Assembly (NCBI GenBank): GCA_028583405.1
Contig: CM053256.1
Coordinates: 6,965,527 to 7,029,526 of the forward strand
Origin: Pogonophryne albipinna
Taxonomy: Eukaryota > Chordata > Actinopteri > Perciformes > Artedidraconidae
DNA: 64,000 bases
Direction: 5' to 3'
This document shows, piece after piece, positions 35,690 to 47,500 of this stretch. The notes under the pieces are model-generated. The model did no database searches. It was not told where the DNA came from and saw only the letters and a list, made by a program, of their open reading frames with translations. Positions within the stretch are counted from its first letter, which is position 1; each line of letters opens with the position of its first letter. A program made the translations under genes and the position numbers.

Positions 35690-36765
35690 ACAAAAAGCTA
35701 ACATCTCATTTCAATTATACATTTCAAACACAGTATTTTCCACATATTTAAGTTGTATTCATTTGGATTGATGCATTCGTGTTGAGAATGTTCCATTCAA
35801 AAATGTTATTAAAAAGGTATTTACACCATAAAAGATGACAATTGAGATCTATTGTCAGGAATGTAAGTCTTATATGTATGGCCAGAGGGCAGGACCTATA
35901 AACACATTTACTACCCAATAGCATTGTGAGGCTGAACAAAAGGACCTTTTGACTATGTAAATGTAGTCTTTTAAAAAACAAAAACATTTACTGACTTTTT
36001 TGGATAGCTTAAAGTAATGTTGTAAAATTACAACCGGGGGCCTTCCAGGGTTAAAGGCTATTGTTTATTGTTATTTACTTTAAGATGTTTATTCTTAACC
36101 AATCATTTAATTTAAAAACTCTTATTTAAATGATGTGTGTGTGTCTCTGTATTCCTGATGATACACTGAGAGAATGAGCTCATACGGCTGCTGATCACCA
36201 TAAGCTAAACAGTCTGTATATTGCATTACATTTGTATAATGTAAGCTTCGTTGATACTTTGCCTGTAGGAATACGAAAAAAATAGTTAGATTTACTGAAT
36301 ATTATTTGATCTATTCCATAACTTAATCTCAAATAAAGAGGTAGAGGTGTGTTGTAGGTTCCTTAAATAACCCCTTATTTTATAGTGAGATGTATTTTTA
36401 TGTTCATATAATAGCGATTTCAATGCCACCCCAAAATGATCACTGGTTCCATCCTGGCCACCCCACTGAACATTTCCTGGCTCCGCCACTGACGTTGACA
36501 CGTTAGTTCTCCGCTCAGTCACCTTAGTTATCTGTTCTTTGGCACAAGTCACACCCATAGGTCACACCTTATAAATCACACCTCATAAAGGAGTGCTGAC
36601 AGAGAGCAGCGGAACGCCGCTCCAGCTCTTCAAATATTGCAGTACCCATAAGGAGCCGTACACACCGCAGTGTTTGCGTGGCTGTGTCTTTAGTTGAAAG
36701 CACAGTGGCGATCTTTTAATAGCATCTGGTTAGCTAGCTATGCTAACGAATTTAAAGAGCTTTTT
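35690..36765. other. Spacer between Tc1 and LINE
   Basis: AT-rich sequence. The motif TGGCTCCGCCACTG at 36478-36491 looks like one end of a hAT element whose other end I could not find. No gene seen. Confidence 0.5.
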
Positions 36766-39180
36766 TACATTGCATAAGCTGACGCTTTTATCCAAAGCGA
36801 CTTACAATAAGTACATTCGACCAGGAAGATACAACCTTGAAGAAAACAGAATCATATAAGTACATCAGGTTTCATAGAGCCAAACATTTCAAGTGCTACT
36901 CAACTGGCTATAGATAACCCAGTCCTTTATTAGTATATAAGTGCTCTGTTAACAGTTCTTTGTTAGTAATTCTATCGCTTGAAGTGCAGTCGAAAGAGAT
37001 GAGTTTTCAGTCTGCGCCGGAAGATGTGCAAGCTATCTGCTGTCCTGATTTCAATGGGGAGCTCATTCCACCATTTTGGAGCCAGGATAGCAAACCCACG
37101 TGTTTTTGCTGATGGGAACTTGGGTCCCCCTCGCAGCGAGGGTGCAGCGAGTCGTTTGGCTGATGCAGAGCGAAGTGCACGTGCTGGGGTGTACAGTTTA
37201 ACCATGTCCTGGATGTAGGAAGGGCCAGATCCATTCGCAGCATGGTATGCAAGTACCATTGTTTTGAAGTGGATTCTAGCAAACTGGAAGACAGTGAAGG
37301 GAGCGGAGGAGCAGAGTGGTGTGGGAACATTTAGGAAGGTTGAAGACCAGACGAGCCGCTGCATTCTGGATGAGCTGCAGAGGTCGGATGGCACATGCAG
37401 GTAGACCAGCCAGGAGGGAGTTGCAGTAGTCTAGGCGTGAGATGACGAGAGCCTGGACCAGAACCCGCATTGCTTTCTGGGACAGCTGGGGACGTATCCT
37501 CCTGATGTTGTAAAGTGTGTATCTGCAGCAGCGGGTTGTAGCAGCGATGTTTGCAGTGAAGGACAGTTTGTTATCTAGGATCACACCCAGATTCCTTGCA
37601 GTCTGAGTCGGGGAAACAACAGAGGTGCCGATGTTGATTGTTAGGTCAAGAGTGGGGCAATCTTTTCCCGGAAGGAAAAGCAGTTCAGTCTTGTCAAGGT
37701 TGAGCTGGAGGTGATGAGCAGACATCCACTGAGAGATGTCAGCTAGACAAGCAGAGATGCGTGCGACGACCTGGGTCTCTGAGCGGGGAAAGGACAGAAT
37801 TAGTTGGGTATCATCAGCGTAGCAGTGGTATGAAAATCCATGCGGGCTAATGACTGATCCGAGCGAGTTTGTGTACAAGGAGAAGAGGAGTGGACCAAGA
37901 ACAGAGCCCTGAGGGACCACTGTAGTTAATTGACAAGGGTCGGACTCGGACCCTCTCCAAGTACCCTGTTGGTACGGTCTTTGAGGTATGAGGTGAGGAG
38001 GGAAAGTGCAGTGCCTGAAGGAGGATCTGATGGTTCACCGTGTCGAATGCAGCAGACAGGTCCAAAAGGATGATGACAGAGGAGAGGGATGCTGCTTTGG
38101 CAGTGTGCAGTTCCTCAGAGACAGCAAGGAGAGCAGTTTCTGTGGAGTGACCTGCCTTGAAACCAGACTGGTGTGGATCCAGAAGGTTGTTCTGATGGAG
38201 ATAACAGGAGAGTTGTTTAAAGACAGCGCGTTCAAGTGTTTTAGACAGGAACGGGAGGAGAGAGACAGGCCTGTAGTTTATAACATCAGACGGGTTGAGA
38301 GTGGGTTTCTTTAGGAGAGGGTTTACTCTTGCCTCCTTAAGACTATTTTGAAAGTGACCAGAAGTTAGAGAAGTGTTGATGGAATGGGTGAGAAACGGTA
38401 GAATATCAGGAGCGATAGGGTCCAGAGGACAGGTGGTAGGACGGGCAGAAGTAATGAGGGTAAGAACCTCACTTGGAGAGAGAGGGGAGAAGGAGGTTAG
38501 TGTGTGGGTGGAAGGAGGGTCTGGTGACCCAGCGGTGAGTAAAGGTGAGTCAGAAAAAGAAGAGCGAATATCATCAACCTTTTTTTCAAAGTATTTAACA
38601 AAGTCGCTTGACAGAAGGAAGGAGGGGGAAGGGGCTTTGGGGGGGTCCAAGAGGGTAGAAAAGATGGAAAATAGTTTTTGGGGATTGGAATAGGAAGATT
38701 GGATCTTATCTTGAAAGAAAGTGCTTTTTGCCTGAGAGATCGAAGCAGAGAAAGAGGAGAGGAGAGCCTGATAGGTTAAGAGGTCGTCATGGTGTTTGGA
38801 TTTCCACCGTTTCCGCTCTGCTGCCCGAAGGACGGTTCTATTAGCACGCAGTGCGTCATTTAGCCAGGGAGCAGGAGGGGACTGACGAGGCTGCCGAGAT
38901 GTGAGAGGACAGAGAGAGTCCAGAGAGGATGAGAGAGTAGAGAGGAGAGTTTCTGCAGCAGAGTTTGGAGGCAGAAGTTGGAACGAGTCAGAGGAAGGGA
39001 GGGCTGAGAGCACCGATGAGGCAAAGGTAGAGGGGGAGAGGGAACGGAGGTTAAGGCGGACAGGTGCAGGATGAGAAGAGATTGGAAAGGGGTAAAGAGA
39101 ATGAATTGAAGAAGTGATCGGATGTGTGAAGCTTTTCTACAACCAGGTGGAAGAGAGCTCTCTCCTGAGAGGCTCAAATA
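36766..39180 (-). mobile_element. 5'-truncated non-LTR retrotransposon (LINE)
   Basis: Minus-strand copy. The 3' tail (TTGTAAGTCGCTTTGGATAA, ending near 36766) is a very common fish LINE/SINE tail. The 5' end stops inside ORF2 near 39180 without an endonuclease domain, the usual result of incomplete reverse transcription. Confidence 0.85.
36972..39013 (-). pseudogene. LINE reverse transcriptase, frameshifted
   Basis: Translated blocks in changing frames: 39013 to about 37990 ([33 protein letters not shown]), 37920 to 37276 ([32 protein letters not shown]), and 37394 to 36972 (WWNELPIEIRTA, FRRRLKTHLF). At least three frameshifts (about 37990, 37960 and 37330). The catalytic YADD is present, but the protein is not intact. 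The clade is not certain (Jockey/CR1/I-like group). Confidence 0.85.
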
Positions 39181-40374
39181 ACCTCAGCTCAGTGAGGTTA
39201 AGGCACACCTTGATATGATCATTAGTTATTAATGAGACAATAGAGACTAAATGACAGGTATAAAATACTATATGACGGTAACAAAAAAGTTGTTAAAAAT
39301 AACAAGACTAGAGTTTGAAAGGGGAGTGATTTGTAAAATATCCAAAAAGAAAAATCTGCTTCCAGTTCTGTTTCATATGGGTGTTGAGAGATGTATCCAT
39401 AGATCTCCTGATGTTGCTCTCAAAGTGCACCAGATTGATGCTTTTAACTTCAACATTTAAAAACAAATCTTCCCAGGGGAGCATGCCCCCTAGAGGAGGT
39501 TAGGTCCCCCTCCATTTAAATCATGTTCACATGGATAGGAAACTGAATTAATTTGCAAACATCTTGTGTCCATATCTTTCTGTTGTGGTGGTCATGCCAC
39601 ACCGGGCACGTGCATGCATGCACGAGTCATGGTGAGATATCTGGTTTCAGAGGTTGCTTTTTCTTTGCACAGCATGAAAGAAAGGCGAAATGAATGGGCT
39701 GTGATGTTAGTATTTTTAAGCAGAGGTTGAGTTCAATCATTTGTACGGCCCTCGGAGGATGTTGTAAAACTGTAAAGGAAAAAGGTTCCCCACCCCTGCT
39801 GTAAATAATAATAAAAACCTTTGATTTATAACTTAACATCTCTGTCTCCTATTGATCTGAGTATATGATAAAGAACAGCCAGTTAATTGAAGCATTATAG
39901 CACAGGCCTTTGTCAGATGGTATATTAGCTGTTTTTTTCTGCTTCGAATAGTTCTCTCTTTTTTCACCATACCTGTGTTTGCACATCTGGAGTGAGAAGA
40001 CCGGTTGATATACAGTCTATGGTTGATATACAGTCTCCTACAGTGCAAATAAGTAACTCAGCACTAAAGTTAATTGTGTTTTTGGCTGTTGCGCATGGAG
40101 ACTGTTTGGATGCTGTGCGTAAAGGACCCACATGAAAATATTTTCCTTTTCCACTTGACTTCATGCTAAAGCCAGATGCAGTAGTAGCCCATGCATCCTA
40201 TGTTAACTAGGCCTACATCTATAAGCCCTATTTGTATGTTATGTATGTACTCTGACTACTTATCTGGAAAACATATTTTTTAAATATCTGCTAAATCTTA
40301 ATCCATTATCATACATGTTCTGATGATACGATGGGGTTTGAATGAGGCTCTCCTTTCTGTGTATTTATACTTTG
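39181..40374. other. Spacer with repeat fragments upstream of mios
   Basis: 39355-39495 is an inverted relative of 10197-10345 (shared GTTAAAAGCATCAATCTGGT), so it derives from the same repeat family. AGGTTCCCCACCCCTG ending at 39799 looks like one hAT end. No coding exon seen. Confidence 0.6.
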
Positions 40375-40572
40375 GTTACGGCGCCTTCTGGTGGTGAACT
40401 GCAGGCGTAACCTCGTTTACCCGGAACTTTGGGAATGTGACATTTCTATCAGACGGATATGTTTTGGTGTAACACACAACAACATCCAGAGGGGCTCCAA
40501 AAGAAGAGTCCCTGTCAGACATGTGGATGCTAAATCGCAAATCCTCCGCTCATTTAAACACTCTCCGTATTT
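40375..40572 (+). promoter_or_regulatory. mios: Probable mios promoter and untranslated first exon
   Basis: GC-richer block ending in a strong donor (TATTT|GTAAGT, gt at 40573) that can splice to the acceptor CCAATCTCCAG just upstream of 41494. The transcription start is not defined. Confidence 0.5.
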
Positions 40573-41493
40573 GTAAGTAACGCAATATTGTTAATGTTGC
40601 AAAGAGTTAGCAAATGTTTTCCGTTGCTGGTTAAACTGCCATGTTTAGCTCGCCCTTCACTCGTTAGCATTAGCGTTAGCTTAGTTGAGTTAGCATGTCA
40701 ACAAACTTTAGACTTTGGTCTTAACTATTGTAACACATTCGCGAAAATGACATTAACTACATCGTTATCTTCAAGTGGCGTATTTACCTTAAACCAATAC
40801 GTCGCTAACTAGTTAGTTAGCATGGTTTTTCTAACTTTTTTGAATCGACCGCAGTAATTCAGATTTACATGAGCAGTTAACTTACACGTCAACGTTACTG
40901 TAACATCTCTATGTTATTTCTCAGTGCCCTGTAGCCTACTGCACCCATCCATAAGGCGAGGTGTGAAATGTCACTATTATTTGCCCATGAGATGAAAAAG
41001 ATAGAACACTTTAAAGTCAACATAGTCCAACTATCTACCTTACTTCTGAATGTAATATCAGGGAGAAGTACAACAAATAACAAAGGACACTTTTCCATAA
41101 AAAAAGAGAAAGGAAATTGATGTAATCCTTATTGGCATAATATACAGTTAACATATATCTTTGAATGTGGGTGTGTCAGCTCTAAAGCTATATATAGTAA
41201 GATATGTGACATAACAATTTTATACAGGACCAAATAACTTCTGATCTCAAAGAAAAAAGTTGTGAAGTTATTGCTTTTCTAATATTTATAATGATTTGTA
41301 TGTATTTGATCTAACACGGATATCAAAATATGATAATAATTTAGCATATCTTTTTTTTTTTATTCTAACAACCCAATTCAGTAAAAAATTGGCAATTGAT
41401 GAGGATCACAATATCAAACCCATGACATGAACTTGCAAGGTGTTATGGAATGATCCATGTGTTAAACTCTTTGTCAATCTCTCCAATCTCCAG
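40573..41493. other. mios 5' UTR intron
   Basis: AT-rich, no repeat or RNA gene recognised. Confidence 0.45.
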
Positions 41494-41541
41494 GTTGTAG
41501 AAGGCAGATTTCCTTGGGAGCCCTCTAGCTGCTTCTGAATC

Positions 41542-44500
41542 ATGAGTGGCTCCAAGCCGGACATCCTGTGGTCTCCCCACCACCCGGACCGATATGTCAT
41601 CTGTGACTCTGAGCTGGGACTGTACCGTATTGGACCTGTGGGAAGCTCAGAGACCAAGGCTGGCACTCTCCCTCTCTCTGAAGAAACTGCTGCTACTTTA
41701 CTAGCCATTAATTCTGACACCCCGTACATGAAATGTGTGGCTTGGTACCCAAAGCATGAGCCTGAGTGTTTGCTCGCTGTGGGCCAAGCTAACGGCAGAG
41801 TGGTGCTCACCAGCTTGGGTCAGAGCCACAATTCCACATGTAAAGAACTTGTTGGGAAAGAGTTTGTGCCCAAGCACGCCCGTCAATGCAACACTTTAGC
41901 CTGGAACCCTGTGGACAGCAACTTACTGGCTGCTGGGTTGGACAAGCACAGAGCAGACTTCTCTGTCCTCATTTGGGACATTAGCAGTAAGTACTCCCCA
42001 GAGGCCAGTGTATCCTCTGAGAAGATTCGTCTCTCATCTGTGGATTTGGACTCCAGCTCAGTGGTGACCAAACCATTGTATGAGTTAGGTCAGAACGATG
42101 CTTGCCTCTCCCTCTGCTGGCTGCTTCGTGACCCAAAGCTGCTGTTGGCTGGCATGCACCGGAACCTGGCAATATTCGACCTGAGAAACACGAGCCAGAA
42201 AACGTTTGTCAACACTAAGGCCATCCAGGGGGTAACAGTCGACCCGCACTTCCATGACCGTGTGGCCTCCTTCTACGAGGGCCAGGTTGCCATCTGGGAT
42301 CTGAGGAAGTTTGAGAAGCCCGTGCTCACGCTCTCTGAGCAGCCTAAGCCTCTCATTAAGGTAGGATGCAGTTTGATCCTGAAGACATGAGCAAAATGTT
42401 TGAACTTGGTGTAGTTCAATTCATTAAAGAATTGTGTCTTATGGATTTCATTTGATTCTCAGGATGTCGTTTTTAGGGATGTAACAATTTATCAATCTGG
42501 ATCGATGTATCATTTCAATGATAACAACGTTCCAATGTCATGAAGCAAAGTGAAAACATTTATACATATCATCAACTTATTTTGAAACTCCCATGGCACT
42601 TCTGTTTTTTTGGTTGGTTGAAAAATGTAAAGTTAAATGTACAATGTACAGGTTTTGAATTTTCATGTTGTATTGTCTCATATCAATAGCCGGCTCCTGA
42701 TTTGAATATAATCACAATTGTTCATGGCAGGCCTTTTGATTTGAGCAGATATTGTATTGTGATAAAACTTGTGATTTACCCTGCTAGTAGTTCATTAAAA
42801 TATTAAAGATCAGTACAATTTAAAGTCACTTAGGAAAGCATGAAAAGTCAACTTTTCTTGTTTCAGGTGGCCTGGTGTCCAACCCGTAATGGCCTACTGG
42901 CCACTTTGAGTCGTGACAGCAACATCATCCGCCTGTACGACATGCAGCACACTCCTACACCCATCGGCGACGAGACGGAGCCCACCATTATCGAACGAAG
43001 CGTGCAGCCCTATGAAAGCCAGATCGGCAGCTTCGCCTGGCACCCGTCCTCTCAAAACCGCATGGTGGTGGTCTCTGCAGCCAACCGGGTCATGACTGAC
43101 TTCACCGTGTTCGAACGTATCTCGCTGGCTTGGAGCTCCACCACCTCGCTCATGTGGGCGTGTGGCAGACACCTGTACGACTGCGTGGAGGACGGAGCTG
43201 AAGGAGTGGACAGCGTGATTGAGAAAGACATCGCCACTAAGATGAGGCAGAGGGCTCAGTCCAGGTACGGGCACGACACCGTCCAGGTGTGGAAGAACCA
43301 CTTGTTGGCGGGAGGGAGCGACCCCCAGCTCAAGTCACTTTGGTATGATCTGTTTTATATCCTTTTTGACGTCAATGACAAACTCCTGGGATTCAGAACT
43401 TCTGGGTTTGATAGCAACACAGCTCAATACATGTTAAACAGTTGTGCTTAATTAACTATAGAAGACAATCTTCATGGTGTCGGATATATGAAGGCTTACT
43501 GTAGGTTTTTGACTTATTTTTATAATGGTAGAAAGTAAAATGGTCTAATGATTTCTAGCCACAGTTCAACTGTTGATTGCTGTGATAAAGTGTTGCAGTA
43601 GTTGTTCATTCATTATGGTTTTTCAACTGCATTATCAGTTACAATTCCTATATAAGTATCACATATGAAGCAGTGTGCAGAGGACATTGAGCTGAAGCTG
43701 CAGGGGAACAAACAGTCAGTCGTCTACTCGGGGATCAAGAACATTGTTAAGACCACCTCAGGTAAGTCCTCTGAACCTCTTACAAATGTAATCACAAAAT
43801 GTTGAATGTTGGAGAATCAGACCTTGGCTTATTAGTATTTGTACGTTTTATTAAGATGTATTATCTTAAATGAATAGTACTTTTCACGACTGGGACAATG
43901 TACTCATTGAATGTTCTGTGTCTTCCTGGTTCCCCCAGGCACGACAGAGAGTCGCAGGTGCTGGAGCGGCTCAGAGCGGCAGTCAGACGTCCCGCGGTAC
44001 CACAGCGAGGAGCGCTGCCTCTCCCTGAGGCTCTGTGGCTGGATCAGCAGGGGTCCCGACATCAATGTGGAGGTATTCCTGCGATCCCTGGAGCAGGAGC
44101 GGGAGTGGGAGCGGGCGGCCGCCGTGGCTCTGTTCAACCTGGACATCCGCCGGGCCATCCAGATCCTCAACAAGGGAGCCACCGCCGAGAAGGGTGAGTG
44201 CTGCCGCCCTGAGGAGGGGGAGGAGGAGGAGGAGGAGGGGGAGGAGGGGGAGGAGGGGGAGGAGGGGGAGGAGGGTGTCAGGGAAAGACTGTCTGACACA
44301 CTCAAATGTAAATGTAAAATGTTGGGTCTTTTTAAATGTGCATACATTCATATTAACTCCAGTGTTTCCCCTACCATTGTCTTTGAGGGGCGCTGCGCCC
44401 CGCCAACGGAGCCCCGCGCCCCCCCTGAAATTCAAAATTATAATTTTTTTATTTTTATTAATATATATATATTTTTAAATATATAGCACCAAATTGCAAA

Positions 44501-47500
44501 TAATCTATATCTACTATCACTTTTCACATTGTGAACTAAACGCTTTCATTTTAAGTTGTGAGTTTAGGGTTTTTGACCCTAAAAAACACTGATGCATTAA
44601 TCAATAACAATAATCCACAGCTCCTCTCTCTGCCCCAGAGGATTTAAAAAAAATATATATTCCAATAATATCCTAAATTCTCTCTCATTGAAATGCCATT
44701 CATTCTTCAGTGATCTACCTCTGCATTATTATGTGTTATAGTGTCATGCTTAACCTTGTATATACAGGCTTCAACAATTATTATGTAAGCATCATTTATA
44801 AAGGTTTGTTGCCTTAGTTCGACTAAGTAAATTAAAACTCAAGAGTCTAGTTAATATATAATTCCGGATAAACATAAAGTGCCTGTTTTTCTTCAGAGCC
44901 TTTCAGTAAATAATGTCTTGAGGAATTTCAACAATGTAACAGCAGGAGAACCTTGTTTTTCACACAACACTTATCCTGCAGTGCTTTTCACACTGAGGTC
45001 TAATGAAAATGAGAGAAGGCTGTTGTTTACACACGCCTTACTAAGAACAATTCCACCAATGTAGGTCAAATGTTTCTCTGCTGTTTGTTCTAATGAAGGT
45101 TTCCTGCACATGACTGATGAGGTGACTCGTTAGATAAGAAGTGTCAGTGGAGAGATCTCATCTGTTAGGGTCAGCTGCTCTGGCTCAATGAACTGATTCT
45201 CATCTGCAAACATATACAAGCATATCGTCATCATTTATTCTGACATGTTCCAAGGGATGGACATATATCCACCTAACACACCCTCTTGTGCTCTATTGAC
45301 ATGTTATATCTTGTTTGTTAAATATGTACAAAGCTGATTTGTAAAAAAATAAGAGAGTGGTAATTGTGCTGGTAAATGATTATTTTTAAACCTTTGGACA
45401 GATCTTTGCTTTCTGTTTAACCTTTTGTCTTGTCTTTATGCTAAGCTAAGCTACCTGGCTTCTGCATTTGTAGCTATATACTTGGCTTGCAGACATACAA
45501 GTGGTATTTGTTATTAATTTGACCTAACCATAAAAGTCTTATTGTTATTTTGTATTGAACCACAAAGCTAGCTCACCTTGAACAATAGTCTCAGAAGCTC
45601 AATCAAACTTTCCTTCCGTCCTAAGCCCAGCATAAACAGTACAGACTTTGCACATGGTGGAGAAACCTGCCTGTCTGACTTATTCACAGGTGACCTGAAC
45701 CTGAATGTGGTTGCCATGGCTCTGTCCGGCTACACGGACGACAAGTCCTCCCTGTGGAGGGAGATGTGCAGCTCTCTGAGGCTGCAGCTGAAGAACCCCT
45801 ACCTCTGCGTCATGTTTGCCTTTCTCACCAGCGAACCTGGAGCCTATGATGGCGTGCTGGTATTAAATCTCTTACTGTCGTGGAATTTCATAGCTCTATT
45901 GCAAACAGGAAAGTTAATGAAAAGAAAAAGTGCTAAAGCTGGCACTCATTTCTCACGGAACAGTGCCTGTTTTGTTCCCATCTGATACAAAAAAGTGTCA
46001 TATTCTTAACACGGTGATGAATAGGTCATTAATATTCCAGCAGTCTTTATTGGGAAATCCTCAGGTGTACAGGAAGACATTTGTTTCGAGTCATAAAACA
46101 CCTAGCAAAAAGTAGAAAACATACACTCGGTCCTTGGAGAACAGGGTGTATGTTTGTGCTCCTTCAGTTACATCAGATTCTGGCCACCAGCTGCTGTCTC
46201 ATTTATTTCTCTCTTTAGATCTCTCCCGGCCCGAAGTGAAGACCCCACCGGGATGATAGCATTTACTCAGTCACTTTGACCATCTTGGCTTTTAGAATAA
46301 TTGGGTGTAATAATTGCCTTCAATCCCTTGACACAGAGCAGAGGTTTTAAATGAACAAGCAGAGCATTTGTTTGTGCCAATATGGAGACACATATGCAAT
46401 GTACTGTCAATTGTGATTTAGAAATGTATATTTTGTATTTGATTGATTTCAGTATGAGAGCAGTGTTGCTGTGCGGGACCGAGTAGCCTTTGCCTGTATG
46501 TTCCTCAGCGATGCACAGGTAAAACAATACAAAGCACATATTTCCACACTGTTATCCTGCATATTTTGTGTAAAGTCACATCCCTTTACACCATTTCCTG
46601 ATGACTTGCTTTACAAGTGCATGATTATGTTGCATTCTTCTCTGACTTGATACATTTGTGGCTGCAGCTGCCTCGATACATTGACAAATTAACCAATGAG
46701 ATGAAGGAGGCGGGCAACCTGGAGGGCATCCTGCTGACGGGTCTGACCAAAGATGGCGTGGACCTCATGGAGAGCTACGTGGACCTCACCGGAGACGTTC
46801 AGACCGCCAGCTTCTCCATGCTGAAGGTACACACATGTGAAGAGAAGGGTGCATACTGATGCTAAACAGGCTTGTTTTGTGCCTGGGGAAATCTTACAGA
46901 CCCTCCAGATATGTAATATAATCCACTTGAAATAAATGAAATAACCTCTATAGCAACACTGATAAAAGTCTCCTACATAAACTGTAGTATAGTATATTGC
47001 CTCCCATCTCACATTTAAATGAGTGTATCATCCCTGCACAGGTTGATTGTTTTACTTTAATACATTTAGTGATGTCTGTAATTGTCACTGATGTTCTTTT
47101 AGAATAAATTATAGTTTTTTAATTGCCATGCAAACTTGATTCTTATTGGTTAAGCACACAGAACATTCCCATCACACGACAATAAGAGACCCACAAATAA
47201 ATGGTTTAATCATTAGTAACTTAAATGAACTAAACCCAAAACTGCAAACACAAACTGATTTTGTCTGATCACACCCTTGGAAAAATCAAAGCATATGCTA
47301 AAACTTGCCTCTAAAAGGTCACAGCTGTTATTCTAAACACAATTGCCAAAACTAATAACATGTTATGCAAGCCTCATTGGAGTTGTTAGCTCTCTTGCAT
47401 TTGTTTCTATAAAGAAAACATAATAAAAGGAGTGGTGGAACTACTCAATGCTTTACTTTCTTGTTCTAACCTGCTCCAAAAGAAAACGGCAGTGTGCAAG

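Noticed and set aside
38006..38693. Plus-strand frames of about 100 codons
   Set aside because: Antisense of the LINE reverse transcriptase.
42894..43301. 135-codon minus-strand frame
   Set aside because: Antisense of mios exon 42867-43356 with no family resemblance.
43343..43662. Conventional GT donor (TTG|GTATGA) for the mios intron
   Set aside because: None of the upstream AG acceptors (for example at 43637-43638 and 43655-43656) gives a continuous frame; the AT-AC pair does.
43904..44478. Overlapping frames rich in Ser/Pro/Leu, Arg/Gly or Glu
   Set aside because: Shadows and read-through of a mios exon into the GGA repeat; splice donor at 44194 ends the coding part.
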